From an uncultured Actinomycetes bacterium (GTDB lineage: Bacteria > Actinomycetota > Acidimicrobiia > Acidimicrobiales > Acidimicrobilacustridaceae), in the NCBI GenBank assembly GCA_937876315.1, contig CALEHQ010000010.1, positions 90,010 through 154,009 on the forward strand: DNA of 64,000 nucleotides, written 5' to 3'. Of this stretch, positions 53,808 to 62,132 are shown piece by piece. Numbering within the stretch: the first letter of the stretch is position 1; each line of letters starts with the position of its first letter. The translations under genes were made by a program, and so were the position numbers. The notes beneath the pieces were generated by a model, which had not been told where the DNA came from, searched no databases, and was given only the letters and a program-made list of their open reading frames with translations.

Positions 53808-54784
53808 ACTTTCGATTGAAGAGCGGAAAAGAACATCGCGACAGCGGGATTAAAGAGATCGGCTCTCTCCCACTGCAGAAAGTGCCCAGCGCCAGGAAGA
53901 ACGAATGGTCCAACACGGTCGGTGAACGCGACTTCGCAGCAATGAATGAAGTCGGGCCCGACAACCTGGTCGTCTGCCCCATAGAAAAGAAGGGTGGGAA
54001 TGTCAACGGTACGGTCGAGGATTGGAAACTCCTCCGCCGTTCGACCGTAACCAAGTTGATAGACCGCCCAGCCGGCACGCAGACGCGCTTCGTCGGCCCA
54101 AGGTTCGGTCATGAAATCGATGTCGGCATCGGTGAACGTGCCCGGAGATGCCCAAAGGCGCGGTCCGTACATTGCTGCAACCCACGCGCGCCGCAGTGCA
54201 GGCGTACTCAATTCAGCGGCAAGTACATCGGGTTCGCCGCCCTGGCGACGTCGGTAGTCACCCGTCGGACCATCAGCGATTGCTTTGATCGAACCGATGT
54301 CAATACCCGCCGCAATGTACGCATCGATGACCATTGGTGGAACGGTGTCGAAGAAACACAAGCCATCGACGAAGCCATCGAACCGTTGCACCATGTCGAC
54401 AGCAACCACACCACCAACGTCTCCGCCTACAAGCCCGATGTTCTGGTGTCCAAGAACATCATGGGTGAGTTCGTAGAGATCGCGACTGTAAGTGACGAGG
54501 TCGTAGGTATCACTGTCGGAAAAGCCGGAGTCCCCATGGCCACGGAGATCGGGAACGATCACTTCAAACCCAGCAGCAACGAGTGGCTCAATATTTCGCC
54601 ACCAAATTCGCTTGGTTTCCGGATATCCATGGATGAGTAGAAGCGGATACCCACCGATGCCTTCGCGCACATACGCAAGTTCGACACCGTTGGAAAGTTG
54701 CGATCGATGGATTGTGAACGCGTCTGCCGCCGGAGTCGCGGGTTGAGCCGGACGCAGCCGAAGGTCATACCCACTCACGCTCAT
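53804..54784 (-). CDS. Alpha/beta hydrolase, epoxide-hydrolase/dehalogenase-like
   Basis: 326-residue alpha/beta hydrolase. The oxyanion-hole motif is HGYPETK. The nucleophile elbow VGGDVGG carries Asp, not Ser, placing it with epoxide hydrolases and haloalkane dehalogenases. The catalytic His is in GAGHFLQWERADLFN. A cap domain of about 90 residues lies between. It overlaps the CoA-transferase gene upstream and the thiolase-like gene downstream by 4 bp each, so the three are one unit. No secretion signal. The natural substrate is unknown. Confidence 0.82.
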   Translation of the reverse strand: MSVSGYDLRLRPAQPATPAADAFTIHRSQLSNGVELAYVREGIGGYPLLLIHGYPETKRIWWRNIEPLVAAGFEVIVPDLRGHGDSGFSDSDTYDLVTYSRDLYELTHDVLGHQNIGLVGGDVGGVVAVDMVQRFDGFVDGLCFFDTVPPMVIDAYIAAGIDIGSIKAIADGPTGDYRRRQGGEPDVLAAELSTPALRRAWVAAMYGPRLWASPGTFTDADIDFMTEPWADEARLRAGWAVYQLGYGRTAEEFPILDRTVDIPTLLFYGADDQVVGPDFIHCCEVAFTDRVGPFVLPGAGHFLQWERADLFNPAVAMFFSALQSKV

Positions 54785-56037
54785 GCGACTGTTCCCGATT
54801 CGAACATGGCATCGATTTCTGCCTCGGTGCGACCCATAGAAGCAAGCACTTCACGAGTGTGCTGCCCAAGTTCCGGGGCGCCTGAACGAGCGGCCCACGG
54901 GGTTCCGTAGAAGTCAGACGGGCTCGCAACCCGCATCGCTGAACCGTTTGCTTCAGGAACCTCGATAAATGCCCCAGCAGCATGGACCTGCTCGTCGATC
55001 AGGACATCGTCAATATCGTTGACCGGCGCCCAGAACATGTCGGGTTCCGTGTCGAAGATCACTGCCCATTCGTCTCGCGACTTCGTCGCAAAGATTCCAT
55101 CGAGTTCAGCAATCAGTTCACGTGCATTCTCGCGTCGACCAAGAGGTGTTGCATATGGACCTTCTTCATTCCATTCGGGATGACCAACGACGCGACATAA
55201 CGGCGGCCAGTGACGCTGCGCTTCTTGGCCGATGAGCCAAATCTTTTTCCCGTCGCCACAGGTGTAGTTATTCATGGCGGGGTTGCCCATAGTTTCGCGG
55301 GCACCGATACCGATGTGATCGCCCCAACCAAGTGTGATGGAAAGGTCGAAACCGATCGTGTACACGCCTTGACGAACGAGTGAGGTTGAGACCAACTGGC
55401 CTTTACCGGTGCGCTCGCGACTGAACAACGCTGCACACACCGCCGCCGATGCGGAACTTCCCGTGGGATGATCGCCCATACCGCCGCGTTGAAACGGAAG
55501 CGGGCCGTCGGGTGTTTGCAAAAGTGAAGCCACACCAGAGCGCGCCCAGAATCCGCCGATGTCGTAGGCGGGACGCGCCGCATCGGGTCCTTCCATTCCG
55601 TACCCGGTAATGAGTTGGTAAACGAGTCGCGGATTGCGCGCCATCACTTCATCGGGACCAAGCCCCCAGCGTTCCAGTGCGCCACGGCGCAAGTTCGTGA
55701 CGAAAACATCGGCGTCATCGAGGAGCTCAAGAGCAAGCGACTGACCTTCAGGCGTTCGGAGATCGACCGCAACCGACTTTTTCGAACGGTTGTCCATCTC
55801 GAACACGGGATTATCGGGCATCATCGTGCCGAACAGGGCTTGATAGGTCCGAGCCGGATCGCCCCCACCGGGTGGTTCCAGTTTGATGACGTCTGCACCC
55901 CAGTCAGCAAGGATTCCGGCACATGCCGGCCCGGCCACCCACATACCAAGTTCGACGACTTTCACACCTTCTAATGGTCCGGGCACGCCCCACTCCTCCT
56001 CTGTCTTCTGAGAGCGTGGCACATCGCTGGGGTCCAT
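54781..56037 (-). CDS. Family III CoA transferase (CaiB/BaiF)
   Basis: About 418 residues. Near the N terminus GPLEGVKVVELGMWVAGPACAGILADWGADVIKLEPPGGGDPAR is the family hallmark. The catalytic Asp lies in RPAYDIGGFWARSG. It would move CoA between acids or make a CoA thioester without ATP. The ATG at 56037 is chosen; a GTG at 56058 is also possible. It is the first gene of the unit with the Asp-type hydrolase and thiolase-like protein, so these may process one acyl group. Divergent from the peptidoglycan-binding gene. Confidence 0.87.
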   Translation of the reverse strand: MDPSDVPRSQKTEEEWGVPGPLEGVKVVELGMWVAGPACAGILADWGADVIKLEPPGGGDPARTYQALFGTMMPDNPVFEMDNRSKKSVAVDLRTPEGQSLALELLDDADVFVTNLRRGALERWGLGPDEVMARNPRLVYQLITGYGMEGPDAARPAYDIGGFWARSGVASLLQTPDGPLPFQRGGMGDHPTGSSASAAVCAALFSRERTGKGQLVSTSLVRQGVYTIGFDLSITLGWGDHIGIGARETMGNPAMNNYTCGDGKKIWLIGQEAQRHWPPLCRVVGHPEWNEEGPYATPLGRRENARELIAELDGIFATKSRDEWAVIFDTEPDMFWAPVNDIDDVLIDEQVHAAGAFIEVPEANGSAMRVASPSDFYGTPWAARSGAPELGQHTREVLASMGRTEAEIDAMFESGTVA

Positions 56038-56108
56038 GGCCTTGAGCACCCCACTCACTACCGTTCTACAGGGCGGTTTCGCCTTCTACCCCTACCCCCG
56101 GAGGAACT

Positions 56109-56803
56109 ATGCGTTCTCATTCTGCGCGCCGAATTCTCGGCGTTGCTGTCCTTTCGTTGGCCATCGTGGCCGGCGTGCTGCGTGCAGCAGCGACAGCAAT
56201 TCAAGCGACAAAGGAACGACCACAACGACTGCTGCTTCATCACCTACAACTTCTGGTGTGAAGCCAGTGAGCACCCTCACTAAGGCTGAGGTTGTTCAGA
56301 TGCAGGAATGGCTCGACGCGGTTGGTTGCGATGTTGGCAACAACGACGGAATCATTGGACCGCACACAATTTCCAGCATCAAGGCTTTCCAGAAGGGCGC
56401 TGGCCTGACCGTTGACGGCACCTATGGCCCGAAGACGAAGGCAGCACTTTCCGCCGATGCTCAAGCCAAAAAGAAGATTTGCGTGCTTCCGACTCCGACG
56501 CCGGCCCCAGTTGGTCCGACCGGAGCAGCAGCAGCCTGCACCTCGGCAGCTATCACCGCTGGCGTTGATGCCGCTACGACTGCAGGGACCACCGTCAAGG
56601 TCACCGGCTTTGGTTGTGACTCAGGCTGGGCCTACGCCTGGGCAGAACTCACCCCACCCGCTGCGAGCGGCGGACCGACTCTTGCAGTCACCGATGTCTT
56701 GGCATCTCGTGACGGCAAATGGGTCACTCAGGACCGTGGAGTTGTTTGTCAGCAAGGCAAGCTTCCGGCAGTGATTTACACCAACGGTTGTATGTCCAAC
56801 TGA
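56109..56803 (+). pseudogene. Frameshifted peptidoglycan-binding lipoprotein
   Basis: GGAGGAACT precedes the ATG at 56109. The first frame reads a signal sequence MRSHSARRILGVAVLSLAIV and continues only to a nearby stop. The rest of the protein lies in another frame: ACSSDSNSSDKGTTTTT, then a peptidoglycan-binding domain (EVVQMQEWLDAVGCDVGNNDGIIGPHTISSIKAFQKG, VDGTYGPKTKAAL) and a C-terminal domain with four Cys. One extra base near 56180 would give VLACSS, a proper lipobox, so the gene is broken by an apparent single-base deletion. Either a sequencing error or a real inactivation. The complete form would be an outer-face lipoprotein of about 230 residues. Confidence 0.75.
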
Positions 56804-56826
56804 TCTGAAGATTTCTGATCGCTTTC

Positions 56827-56852
56827 GATGCCCGCCCTTCGGGGCGGGCATC
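56827..56852. terminator. Bidirectional terminator with UUCG loop
   Basis: Perfect 11-bp stem GATGCCCGCCC/GGGCGGGCATC with a TTCG tetraloop, between convergent stops at 56803 and 56859. Confidence 0.9.
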
Positions 56853-56858
56853 GTCGCG

Positions 56859-57815
56859 TTAGGACACAAGTCGGCGAGCGAACCAGTCGAACTGTGCTGC
56901 CGCCCAAGCAGAGGTGATCCCGCACGGGAATGCTTGGAATCCGTGCGGCATCTCAGGCGCAACAAACAGCTCGACCTCATTTCCTGCAGCAGCCCAGCGC
57001 GGTGCGAGCATCAGCGTGTCGTCGAGCAGGTGATCGGCAGTGCCAACGCTCATGAACGCAGGGCACAAATCATGAAGGTCCGCAAAGAGTGGCGAGATGT
57101 GGGGTGCGCGTCGCTCTTCGATGCTCATACCCGGTAGATAGCAATCGCCGAACATCGCCATACCTTCAGGCGTGAGCATGTCGGGACCATCGAACACTCG
57201 AAGGCCGCGCTGACTTGGCGAACGACCCCAGTCATGCACACCGAATACCAGATTCGCGCCAAGAAGGTTGTCGACTGCGGCGAGTTCATCACGCATGCGC
57301 AGCGCAACTGCGGCGGCCATGTAGCCCCCTGCAGATTCGCCACCGACGATGACGCGATCGGAGCCGTACTCGCTGATTCCGTTTTCGATGACCCACTTCG
57401 CAACCGCGATTCCGTCATCAGGACCTGCAGGGAACGGATGCTCGGGAGCTTTGCGATACCCAACCGAAATCACGGCCATTCCGAATCGTTGACAGAGATC
57501 GAGGTTGGAAGAGTCGCTCATTTCTGGAGCACCGATCACCATCCCGCCGCCATGGAAATGGAGATAGATCCCAGTCGCCGGGCCCTCGGGCACAAACGTT
57601 CGACATGGCACTCCTGCGATGTCACGAACGATCGCTTCTGGAACCGGCGAATACATGCGTTCAAAGGATCGGCGCATGTGCTGAACCGCGCCTTCGAGGT
57701 CCTTCGGAGGTTCACCATCGCCCGCAAAAAGTTCGGCAACAAATGCCATGCCGGCATCGACAACGGCCCGGGCCTCGGGCCGCATTGCCTCGATCTCGTC
57801 GCTCCAAAGTTGCAT
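56859..57815 (-). CDS. HSL-type alpha/beta hydrolase (esterase)
   Basis: 318-residue esterase/lipase of the hormone-sensitive-lipase group. The oxyanion motif is FHGGGMVIGA, the nucleophile elbow is GGESAGGYMAAA, and the acid/base residues lie in SVGTADHLLDDT and MPHGFQAF. The ATG at 57815 has GAGGGGGGAG upstream; the longer frame is not needed. Divergent from the methyltransferase with a 75-bp gap. It would hydrolyse short- or medium-chain esters in the cytoplasm. Confidence 0.88.
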   Translation of the reverse strand: MQLWSDEIEAMRPEARAVVDAGMAFVAELFAGDGEPPKDLEGAVQHMRRSFERMYSPVPEAIVRDIAGVPCRTFVPEGPATGIYLHFHGGGMVIGAPEMSDSSNLDLCQRFGMAVISVGYRKAPEHPFPAGPDDGIAVAKWVIENGISEYGSDRVIVGGESAGGYMAAAVALRMRDELAAVDNLLGANLVFGVHDWGRSPSQRGLRVFDGPDMLTPEGMAMFGDCYLPGMSIEERRAPHISPLFADLHDLCPAFMSVGTADHLLDDTLMLAPRWAAAGNEVELFVAPEMPHGFQAFPCGITSAWAAAQFDWFARRLVS

Positions 57816-57890
57816 GACTCCCCCCTCAACGTTTTCTTTCACCATAGAACGGACCAAATCGCATCGCCCTCAACCACTACGGTCGAGTTC

Positions 57891-58508
57891 ATGGGTTTCT
57901 ACAGCACGCACATCGTTCCCCGCTTCATCGACAAGATGTGCGGCACATCGGCCATGCAACAGGGCCGCGACGCAGTTGCCGCTGGTTTGTCGGGAACGGT
58001 TTTGGAAATCGGATTTGGGTCGGGCCTCAATGTTGCGAGCTACCCGCCCGAGATCGAACTCGTCTACGCCGTTGAGCCTGCATTGACTGCCCGCAAGATT
58101 GCGGTGCCACGAATCGCAGCCTCGCCCATTCCCATCCAGTACGCGGGCCTGCACGGCGAAACGGTCGCGCTTGACGACAACTCCTGTGACGGCGCGCTGT
58201 GCACGTTCACGCTCTGCACCATTCCTGGTGTTGAACAAGCACTCGCTGAACTCCGACGAGTCCTCAAGCCCGGCGGTCGTTTCCACTTCCTCGAACACGG
58301 CTTGGCCCCCGACGCCAAGACCCAGACATGGCAGCGTCGTCTTGATCCGCTGGAAAAGCGTCTGGCCGATGGTTGCCATCTCACCCGAGACCCTGTGGAA
58401 CTCGTCAAGGCTGCCGGCTTTGAACTCGAATTCGTCCATAGCGAATACACCAAGGGCCCCAAGCCGTGGGTGTTCATGACGTTCGCGCAAGCCATCAATC
58501 CTGGCTGA
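57891..58508 (+). CDS. Class I SAM-dependent methyltransferase
   Basis: 205-residue methyltransferase. Motif I is VLEIGFGSGLN at residues 37-47, followed by the acidic residue of YAVEPA, DGALCTFTLCTI and RRVLKPGGRFHFLEHG. The fold is like UbiE and phosphatidylethanolamine methyltransferases of small size. The start MGFYSTHIVPRFIDKMCG is typical of a group of actinobacterial proteins annotated only as methyltransferases, so the acceptor is unknown. The upstream open frame is ignored because it crosses the esterase gene. Confidence 0.87.
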   Translation: MGFYSTHIVPRFIDKMCGTSAMQQGRDAVAAGLSGTVLEIGFGSGLNVASYPPEIELVYAVEPALTARKIAVPRIAASPIPIQYAGLHGETVALDDNSCDGALCTFTLCTIPGVEQALAELRRVLKPGGRFHFLEHGLAPDAKTQTWQRRLDPLEKRLADGCHLTRDPVELVKAAGFELEFVHSEYTKGPKPWVFMTFAQAINPG

Positions 58509-58568
58509 TGTGACCTTTGCGGCCGCGATGACAGCGCCAACGAGACCGGCTGAACATTCGCACAAATG

Positions 58569-58601
58569 AAAGTGACCCGAGCCGAAGCCCGGGCCACCTT
58601 T
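58569..58601 (-). terminator. Intrinsic terminator of nrdJ
   Basis: On the minus strand AAAGGTGGCCCGGGC, loop TTCG, GCTCGGGTCACTTT: a stable stem with G-U pairs and one bulge, ending 26 bp beyond the nrdJ stop. It could also help stop the plus-strand methyltransferase transcript. Confidence 0.75.
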
Positions 58602-58627
58602 CAGACTGCGTTGTGCGTTTGCGTGAA

Positions 58628-61420
58628 TCAGCTGCAACCGCTGGTAGTGCCACATGACGGACATGCGTGGCAGGAGCCCGCACGCTGCATGGTGACGCCG
58701 CACTGCATGCACATCGGAGCATCGTGATTGGTTGTCTTGACTTCACGAACCATTGTCGTTTGCGTCTCGGTGAGAAGCGTCGTGACTGATTCGATCGACG
58801 GCGGATCAACCGGCATCTCTGAGCCCTGACGGGTTTCGATGCCTTCGTCGACGCCCGGAAGCGTCGGCTGCATGCGCTCTGAGGTGGTGAGGATGTTGAG
58901 TTCCGCACGCTCCTCAGGTGAGAGGTACTCAATCGCCATGCGGCGGAAGAGGTAGTCCATGAGCGAGTTCGCGATGCGGATGTCCGGATCGTCGGTCATG
59001 CCGGCTGGTTCGAACCGCATGCCAGTGAACGCTTCGATGAAGGAGCGCAATGGCACGCCGTACTGAAGGCCGTGCGATACCGAGATAGCAAAGGCGTCCA
59101 TGATGCCGGCAAGGGTGGAACCCTGCTTTGACACACGAACGAAAATTTCGCCTGGGCGACCGTCTTCGTATTCGCCAACGGTGACGAAGCCCTTGCAGTC
59201 GGCGACGCGGAACTCGAAGGTGCGCGACACGCGAGTGCGAGGAAGCTTCTGACGGATCGGCTGGTAGACGATCTTCTCGACAACACGCTCGATGACTTCC
59301 GTTGCACCAGCAACTGGATCGATTTCGTCGTTATCTTTCTTTGACGCTGAAAGGGGCTGAGCCACCTTGCAGTTGTCGCGGTAGATGGCAACAGCCTTGA
59401 TGCCAAGCTGCCAGGCCTCGATGTGAATCTTCTCGACCTCTTCAACCGAGACATCTTCAGGCATGTTGACGGTCTTGGAGATGGCACCAGAGATGAACGG
59501 CTGCACCGCACCCATCATGCGGATGTGGCCGGTGTAGTGGATGATGTTGTCACCCATCGAGCAGGCAAACACTGGGATGTGCTCGGCCTTGATGTGTGGT
59601 GCACCGAGGATCGACATGTTCTCGTTGATGTAGGCAACGATTTCGTCCATCTGCGCATCGGTGTAACCAAGCTTGGTGAGGGCACGAGGAATCGTCTGAT
59701 TGACGATCGACATGGTGCCGCCGCCAACAAGCTTCTTCATCTTGACCAGACCAAGGTCGGGCTCAACACCAGTGGTGTCGCAGTCCATCATGAGGCCGAT
59801 GGTGCCGGTCGGTGCGAGCACTGACGCTTGTGAGTTACGCACGCCAACTTCAGCGGCGAGTTCGCATGCGGTGTCCCAGGACTGCTGTGCAGCTGACAGC
59901 AACGCCGGAGGAACGAGTTCCTCGTCGATGGTGGCCGCTGCGGCACGGTGCTGACCAAGAACACGAAGCATGTGCTCAGCGTTTTCGGCATAACCAGCAA
60001 ACGGACCCATGCGAGACGCGGTACGAGCCGACGTGGCGTAGGCGTGACCCGTCATGAGTGAGGTAATCGCACCGGCAAGGGCACGGCCTTCGTCGGAGTC
60101 GTACGGAAGACCAAGGGCCATGAGAAGCGCACCGAGGTTGGCGTAGCCGAGACCGAGCTGACGGAACTTGCGGGAGTTGTCACCGATCGGAACGGTCGGG
60201 TAATCGGCGTTTCCGACGAGGATTTCCTGCGCCGTGAACATGATCTCGATCGTGTGCTTGTAGGCCTCGATGTCGAACACGCCGTCTTCGCCGAGGTAAC
60301 GGAGAAGGTTGATGCTGGCGAGGTTGCATGCGGAATTGTCGATGTGCATGTACTCCGAGCACGGATTCGAACCATTGATGCGACCGGTGTTGCACGCGGT
60401 GTGCCAGTGGTTGATCGTGGTATCAAACTGCATGCCGGGGTCGGCGCATTCCCAGGTGGCCTGCGAGATCTGACGCATGAGATCGCGAGCACGGATGGTC
60501 TTGACGATTGCGCCGTCGTGGACCGCACGCAGGTGCCAATCTGTGTCGTCAACAACGGCCTGCATGAACTCATCGGTGACGCGCACCGAGTTGTTTGCGT
60601 TCTGGTACTGGATGGAGGTGATGTCAGCCCCATCGAGATCCATGTCGAAGCCGGCGTCGCGCAGTGCACGGGCCTTCTTCTCTTCACGCGACTTGCACCA
60701 GATGAACTCTTCGATGTCGGGGTGATCGACATTGAGGATGACCATCTTTGCGGCGCGACGGGTTTTGCCACCGGACTTGATGGTGCCGGCCGATGCGTCG
60801 GCGCCACGCATGAAGCTCACGGGACCGGAAGCGGTGCCGCCGCCCTTGAGGAATTCCTTGGAGGAACGAATGCGGGAAAGGTTGATACCTGCGCCCGAGC
60901 CACCCTTGAAGATGGTGCCTTCCTCGACGTACCAGTTGAGGATGGAGTCCATCTTGTCGTCGACCGACAAGATGAAACAGGCCGATGCCTGCTGCGGGAC
61001 GCCTTCAACACCGATGTTGAACCACACCGGCGAGTTGAACGCTGCACGCTGGGTGATGATGATGAACTTCAGTTCCGCGCGGAACGCCTCGGCCTCTTCG
61101 TCGGAGACGAAGTAGCCGTCACGGATGCCCCAGTCGGTGATCGTGTCGGCAACACGGTCGGCAACCTGCTTGAGCGACCATTCGCGCTCGTCGGTATCGG
61201 GGGTGCCGCGGAAATACTTCTGAGCGACAATGTTGGTGGCGTTGAGCGACCATCCAAGAGGGAACTCGACGCCGAGTTGCTCGAAAGCAACTTCGCCGGT
61301 CTTCCAGTTGGAGATGAGAGCGTCGCGACGTTCCCACTCGACCTGGTCAAAAGGGTGGGTGTCGGCGTTTGTGTAGTGCCGACGGATGCCGATGCCGGCC
61401 TGTTCCGGTGCCAGGGCCAT
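58628..61420 (-). CDS. nrdJ: Cobalamin-dependent ribonucleotide reductase, class II
   Basis: 930-residue adenosylcobalamin-dependent reductase that makes deoxyribonucleotides. QQASACFILSVDDKMDSI carries the first redox Cys, NPCSEYMHIDN near residue 350 holds the catalytic Cys and Glu, and LAPTGTIGLMMDCDTTGVEPD is diagnostic. The C-terminal tail has a zinc-ribbon-like CMQCG and CPSCGTTSGCS. The class II form works with or without oxygen but needs B12. GGAGGAC precedes the ATG. The gene has a leader of about 350 nt with NrdR boxes and a consensus promoter, and nrdR lies 1.4 kb away on the same strand. Confidence 0.96.
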   Translation of the reverse strand: MALAPEQAGIGIRRHYTNADTHPFDQVEWERRDALISNWKTGEVAFEQLGVEFPLGWSLNATNIVAQKYFRGTPDTDEREWSLKQVADRVADTITDWGIRDGYFVSDEEAEAFRAELKFIIITQRAAFNSPVWFNIGVEGVPQQASACFILSVDDKMDSILNWYVEEGTIFKGGSGAGINLSRIRSSKEFLKGGGTASGPVSFMRGADASAGTIKSGGKTRRAAKMVILNVDHPDIEEFIWCKSREEKKARALRDAGFDMDLDGADITSIQYQNANNSVRVTDEFMQAVVDDTDWHLRAVHDGAIVKTIRARDLMRQISQATWECADPGMQFDTTINHWHTACNTGRINGSNPCSEYMHIDNSACNLASINLLRYLGEDGVFDIEAYKHTIEIMFTAQEILVGNADYPTVPIGDNSRKFRQLGLGYANLGALLMALGLPYDSDEGRALAGAITSLMTGHAYATSARTASRMGPFAGYAENAEHMLRVLGQHRAAAATIDEELVPPALLSAAQQSWDTACELAAEVGVRNSQASVLAPTGTIGLMMDCDTTGVEPDLGLVKMKKLVGGGTMSIVNQTIPRALTKLGYTDAQMDEIVAYINENMSILGAPHIKAEHIPVFACSMGDNIIHYTGHIRMMGAVQPFISGAISKTVNMPEDVSVEEVEKIHIEAWQLGIKAVAIYRDNCKVAQPLSASKKDNDEIDPVAGATEVIERVVEKIVYQPIRQKLPRTRVSRTFEFRVADCKGFVTVGEYEDGRPGEIFVRVSKQGSTLAGIMDAFAISVSHGLQYGVPLRSFIEAFTGMRFEPAGMTDDPDIRIANSLMDYLFRRMAIEYLSPEERAELNILTTSERMQPTLPGVDEGIETRQGSEMPVDPPSIESVTTLLTETQTTMVREVKTTNHDAPMCMQCGVTMQRAGSCHACPSCGTTSGCS

Positions 61421-61768
61421 GAGAAGTCCTCCGCGTGAGTGATCGATATGAGTGGTGGTGGCGAATCCAACCCAGCAGGAGCGGGGTTGGGACCGCTACA
61501 GCAGAAGCTGAGGCGGGTGAAGCGGGATGATGCGTGGGTGCAGCTGGAGCGGTTGCCCGGGGGGCGGCCACCAAATCAAGTAACCCGTTGGGAGTGCTGA
61601 GGGGTTCCACCACACCCGTGAACCGCTCCGGACGACGCTGTCTGGCACGGATTTTGGGTCTTGTCGTGGTCTCGGTGCCGAAACCGAGCCCTTTTGGGGT
61701 CCCGATTCCTGCCCACCACAAGATGTTGTGGTTGTTCTGGCCCCCTCACCTTCCGGGCCACAAGATGT
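61421..61768 (-). other. Long structured 5' leader of nrdJ
   Basis: About 350 nt without a gene between the deduced start site and the nrdJ ATG. Visible pairings: CTCGGT/ACCGAG at 61671-61688; a 9-bp stem GGAGCGGTT (61546) with AACCGCTCC (61621) enclosing 66 nt; and CCAACCC/GGGTTGG at 61467-61490 near the ribosome site. I looked for the conserved B12-box of cobalamin riboswitches and did not find it, so the leader is an unidentified structured RNA or merely a long UTR. Confidence 0.5.
61716..61731. promoter_or_regulatory. NrdR box 1
   Basis: CCACAAGATGTTGTGG, a near-perfect palindrome with the form of NrdR boxes, centred about 45 nt downstream of the predicted start site. Box 2 is 42 bp away, four helical turns. 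Confidence 0.7.
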
Positions 61769-61773
61769 CGGGG
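61758..61773. promoter_or_regulatory. NrdR box 2
   Basis: CCACAAGATGTCGGGG: the left half equals box 1 and the right half is weak. It overlaps the predicted transcription start, as expected of a repressor site. Confidence 0.55.
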
Positions 61774-61774
61774 A

Positions 61775-61804
61775 ATTACATCAGAGTAATTCCACCCTTG
61801 TCAA
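61775..61804 (-). promoter_or_regulatory. nrdJ promoter with an embedded dyad
   Basis: Minus strand TTGACA (61804-61799), 18-bp spacer, TGTAAT (61780-61775). A perfect dyad GGAATTAC-N6-GTAATTCC (61772-61793) fills the spacer and covers the -10, so a further regulator besides NrdR may bind here. Confidence 0.65.
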
Positions 61805-62054
61805 CGATTCCTCAGAATCGCTACTGACGTGGGATTTCGAGTGGTTGGGTGCGCTGCAACGCGAGCGCCAGGTAGAGCGGGTCACGCAGACCCACGCCCT
61901 AGGAGCCGCCCTGCCAACCGAGAACGCACAGAACGTCGCCACCGTCCGTCGCTCGCGCCGCAGCACTGCACCCGGGGTGAACCGTACGGCTCATGCCTGT
62001 GGGTTGGAAGAGGAATAACCCTGTGTATTTGCGGTGGATAGACGGTGGATGACC
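61805..62054. other. Non-coding gap between nrdJ promoter and DnaA boxes
   Basis: I see no gene here. There are small hairpins (GATTC/GAATC near 61806, GGGTC/GACCC at 61879-61893) but no named RNA. The stretch carries the promoter of the RibD-like gene at its right end, which I cannot place exactly. Confidence 0.4.
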
Positions 62055-62090
62055 GGTGGACAACTTCATAGTTGTCCACAGTTGTCCACA
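62055..62090. promoter_or_regulatory. Cluster of three DnaA boxes
   Basis: TTGTCCACA at 62072 and 62082 (10 bp apart) and an inverted TTGTCCACC at 62055. The first two form part of a perfect 10-bp dyad GTGGACAACT-TCAT-AGTTGTCCAC at 62056-62079. TTGTCCACA is the actinobacterial DnaA-box consensus. It lies in the nrdJ/RibD-like divergent gap. Confidence 0.6.
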
Positions 62091-62132
62091 GCTCCCGTGA
62101 CCACTTCATCGATTGGCCCCTAACGTGGCCGT

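Noticed and set aside
61421..61768. Cobalamin riboswitch upstream of nrdJ
   Set aside because: No B12-box-like sequence or the conserved GGTGcAA/CCGGTG pattern was found on the transcribed strand.
62041..62090. Origin of replication
   Set aside because: There are only three DnaA boxes, no AT-rich unwinding region and no dnaA-dnaN genes nearby.
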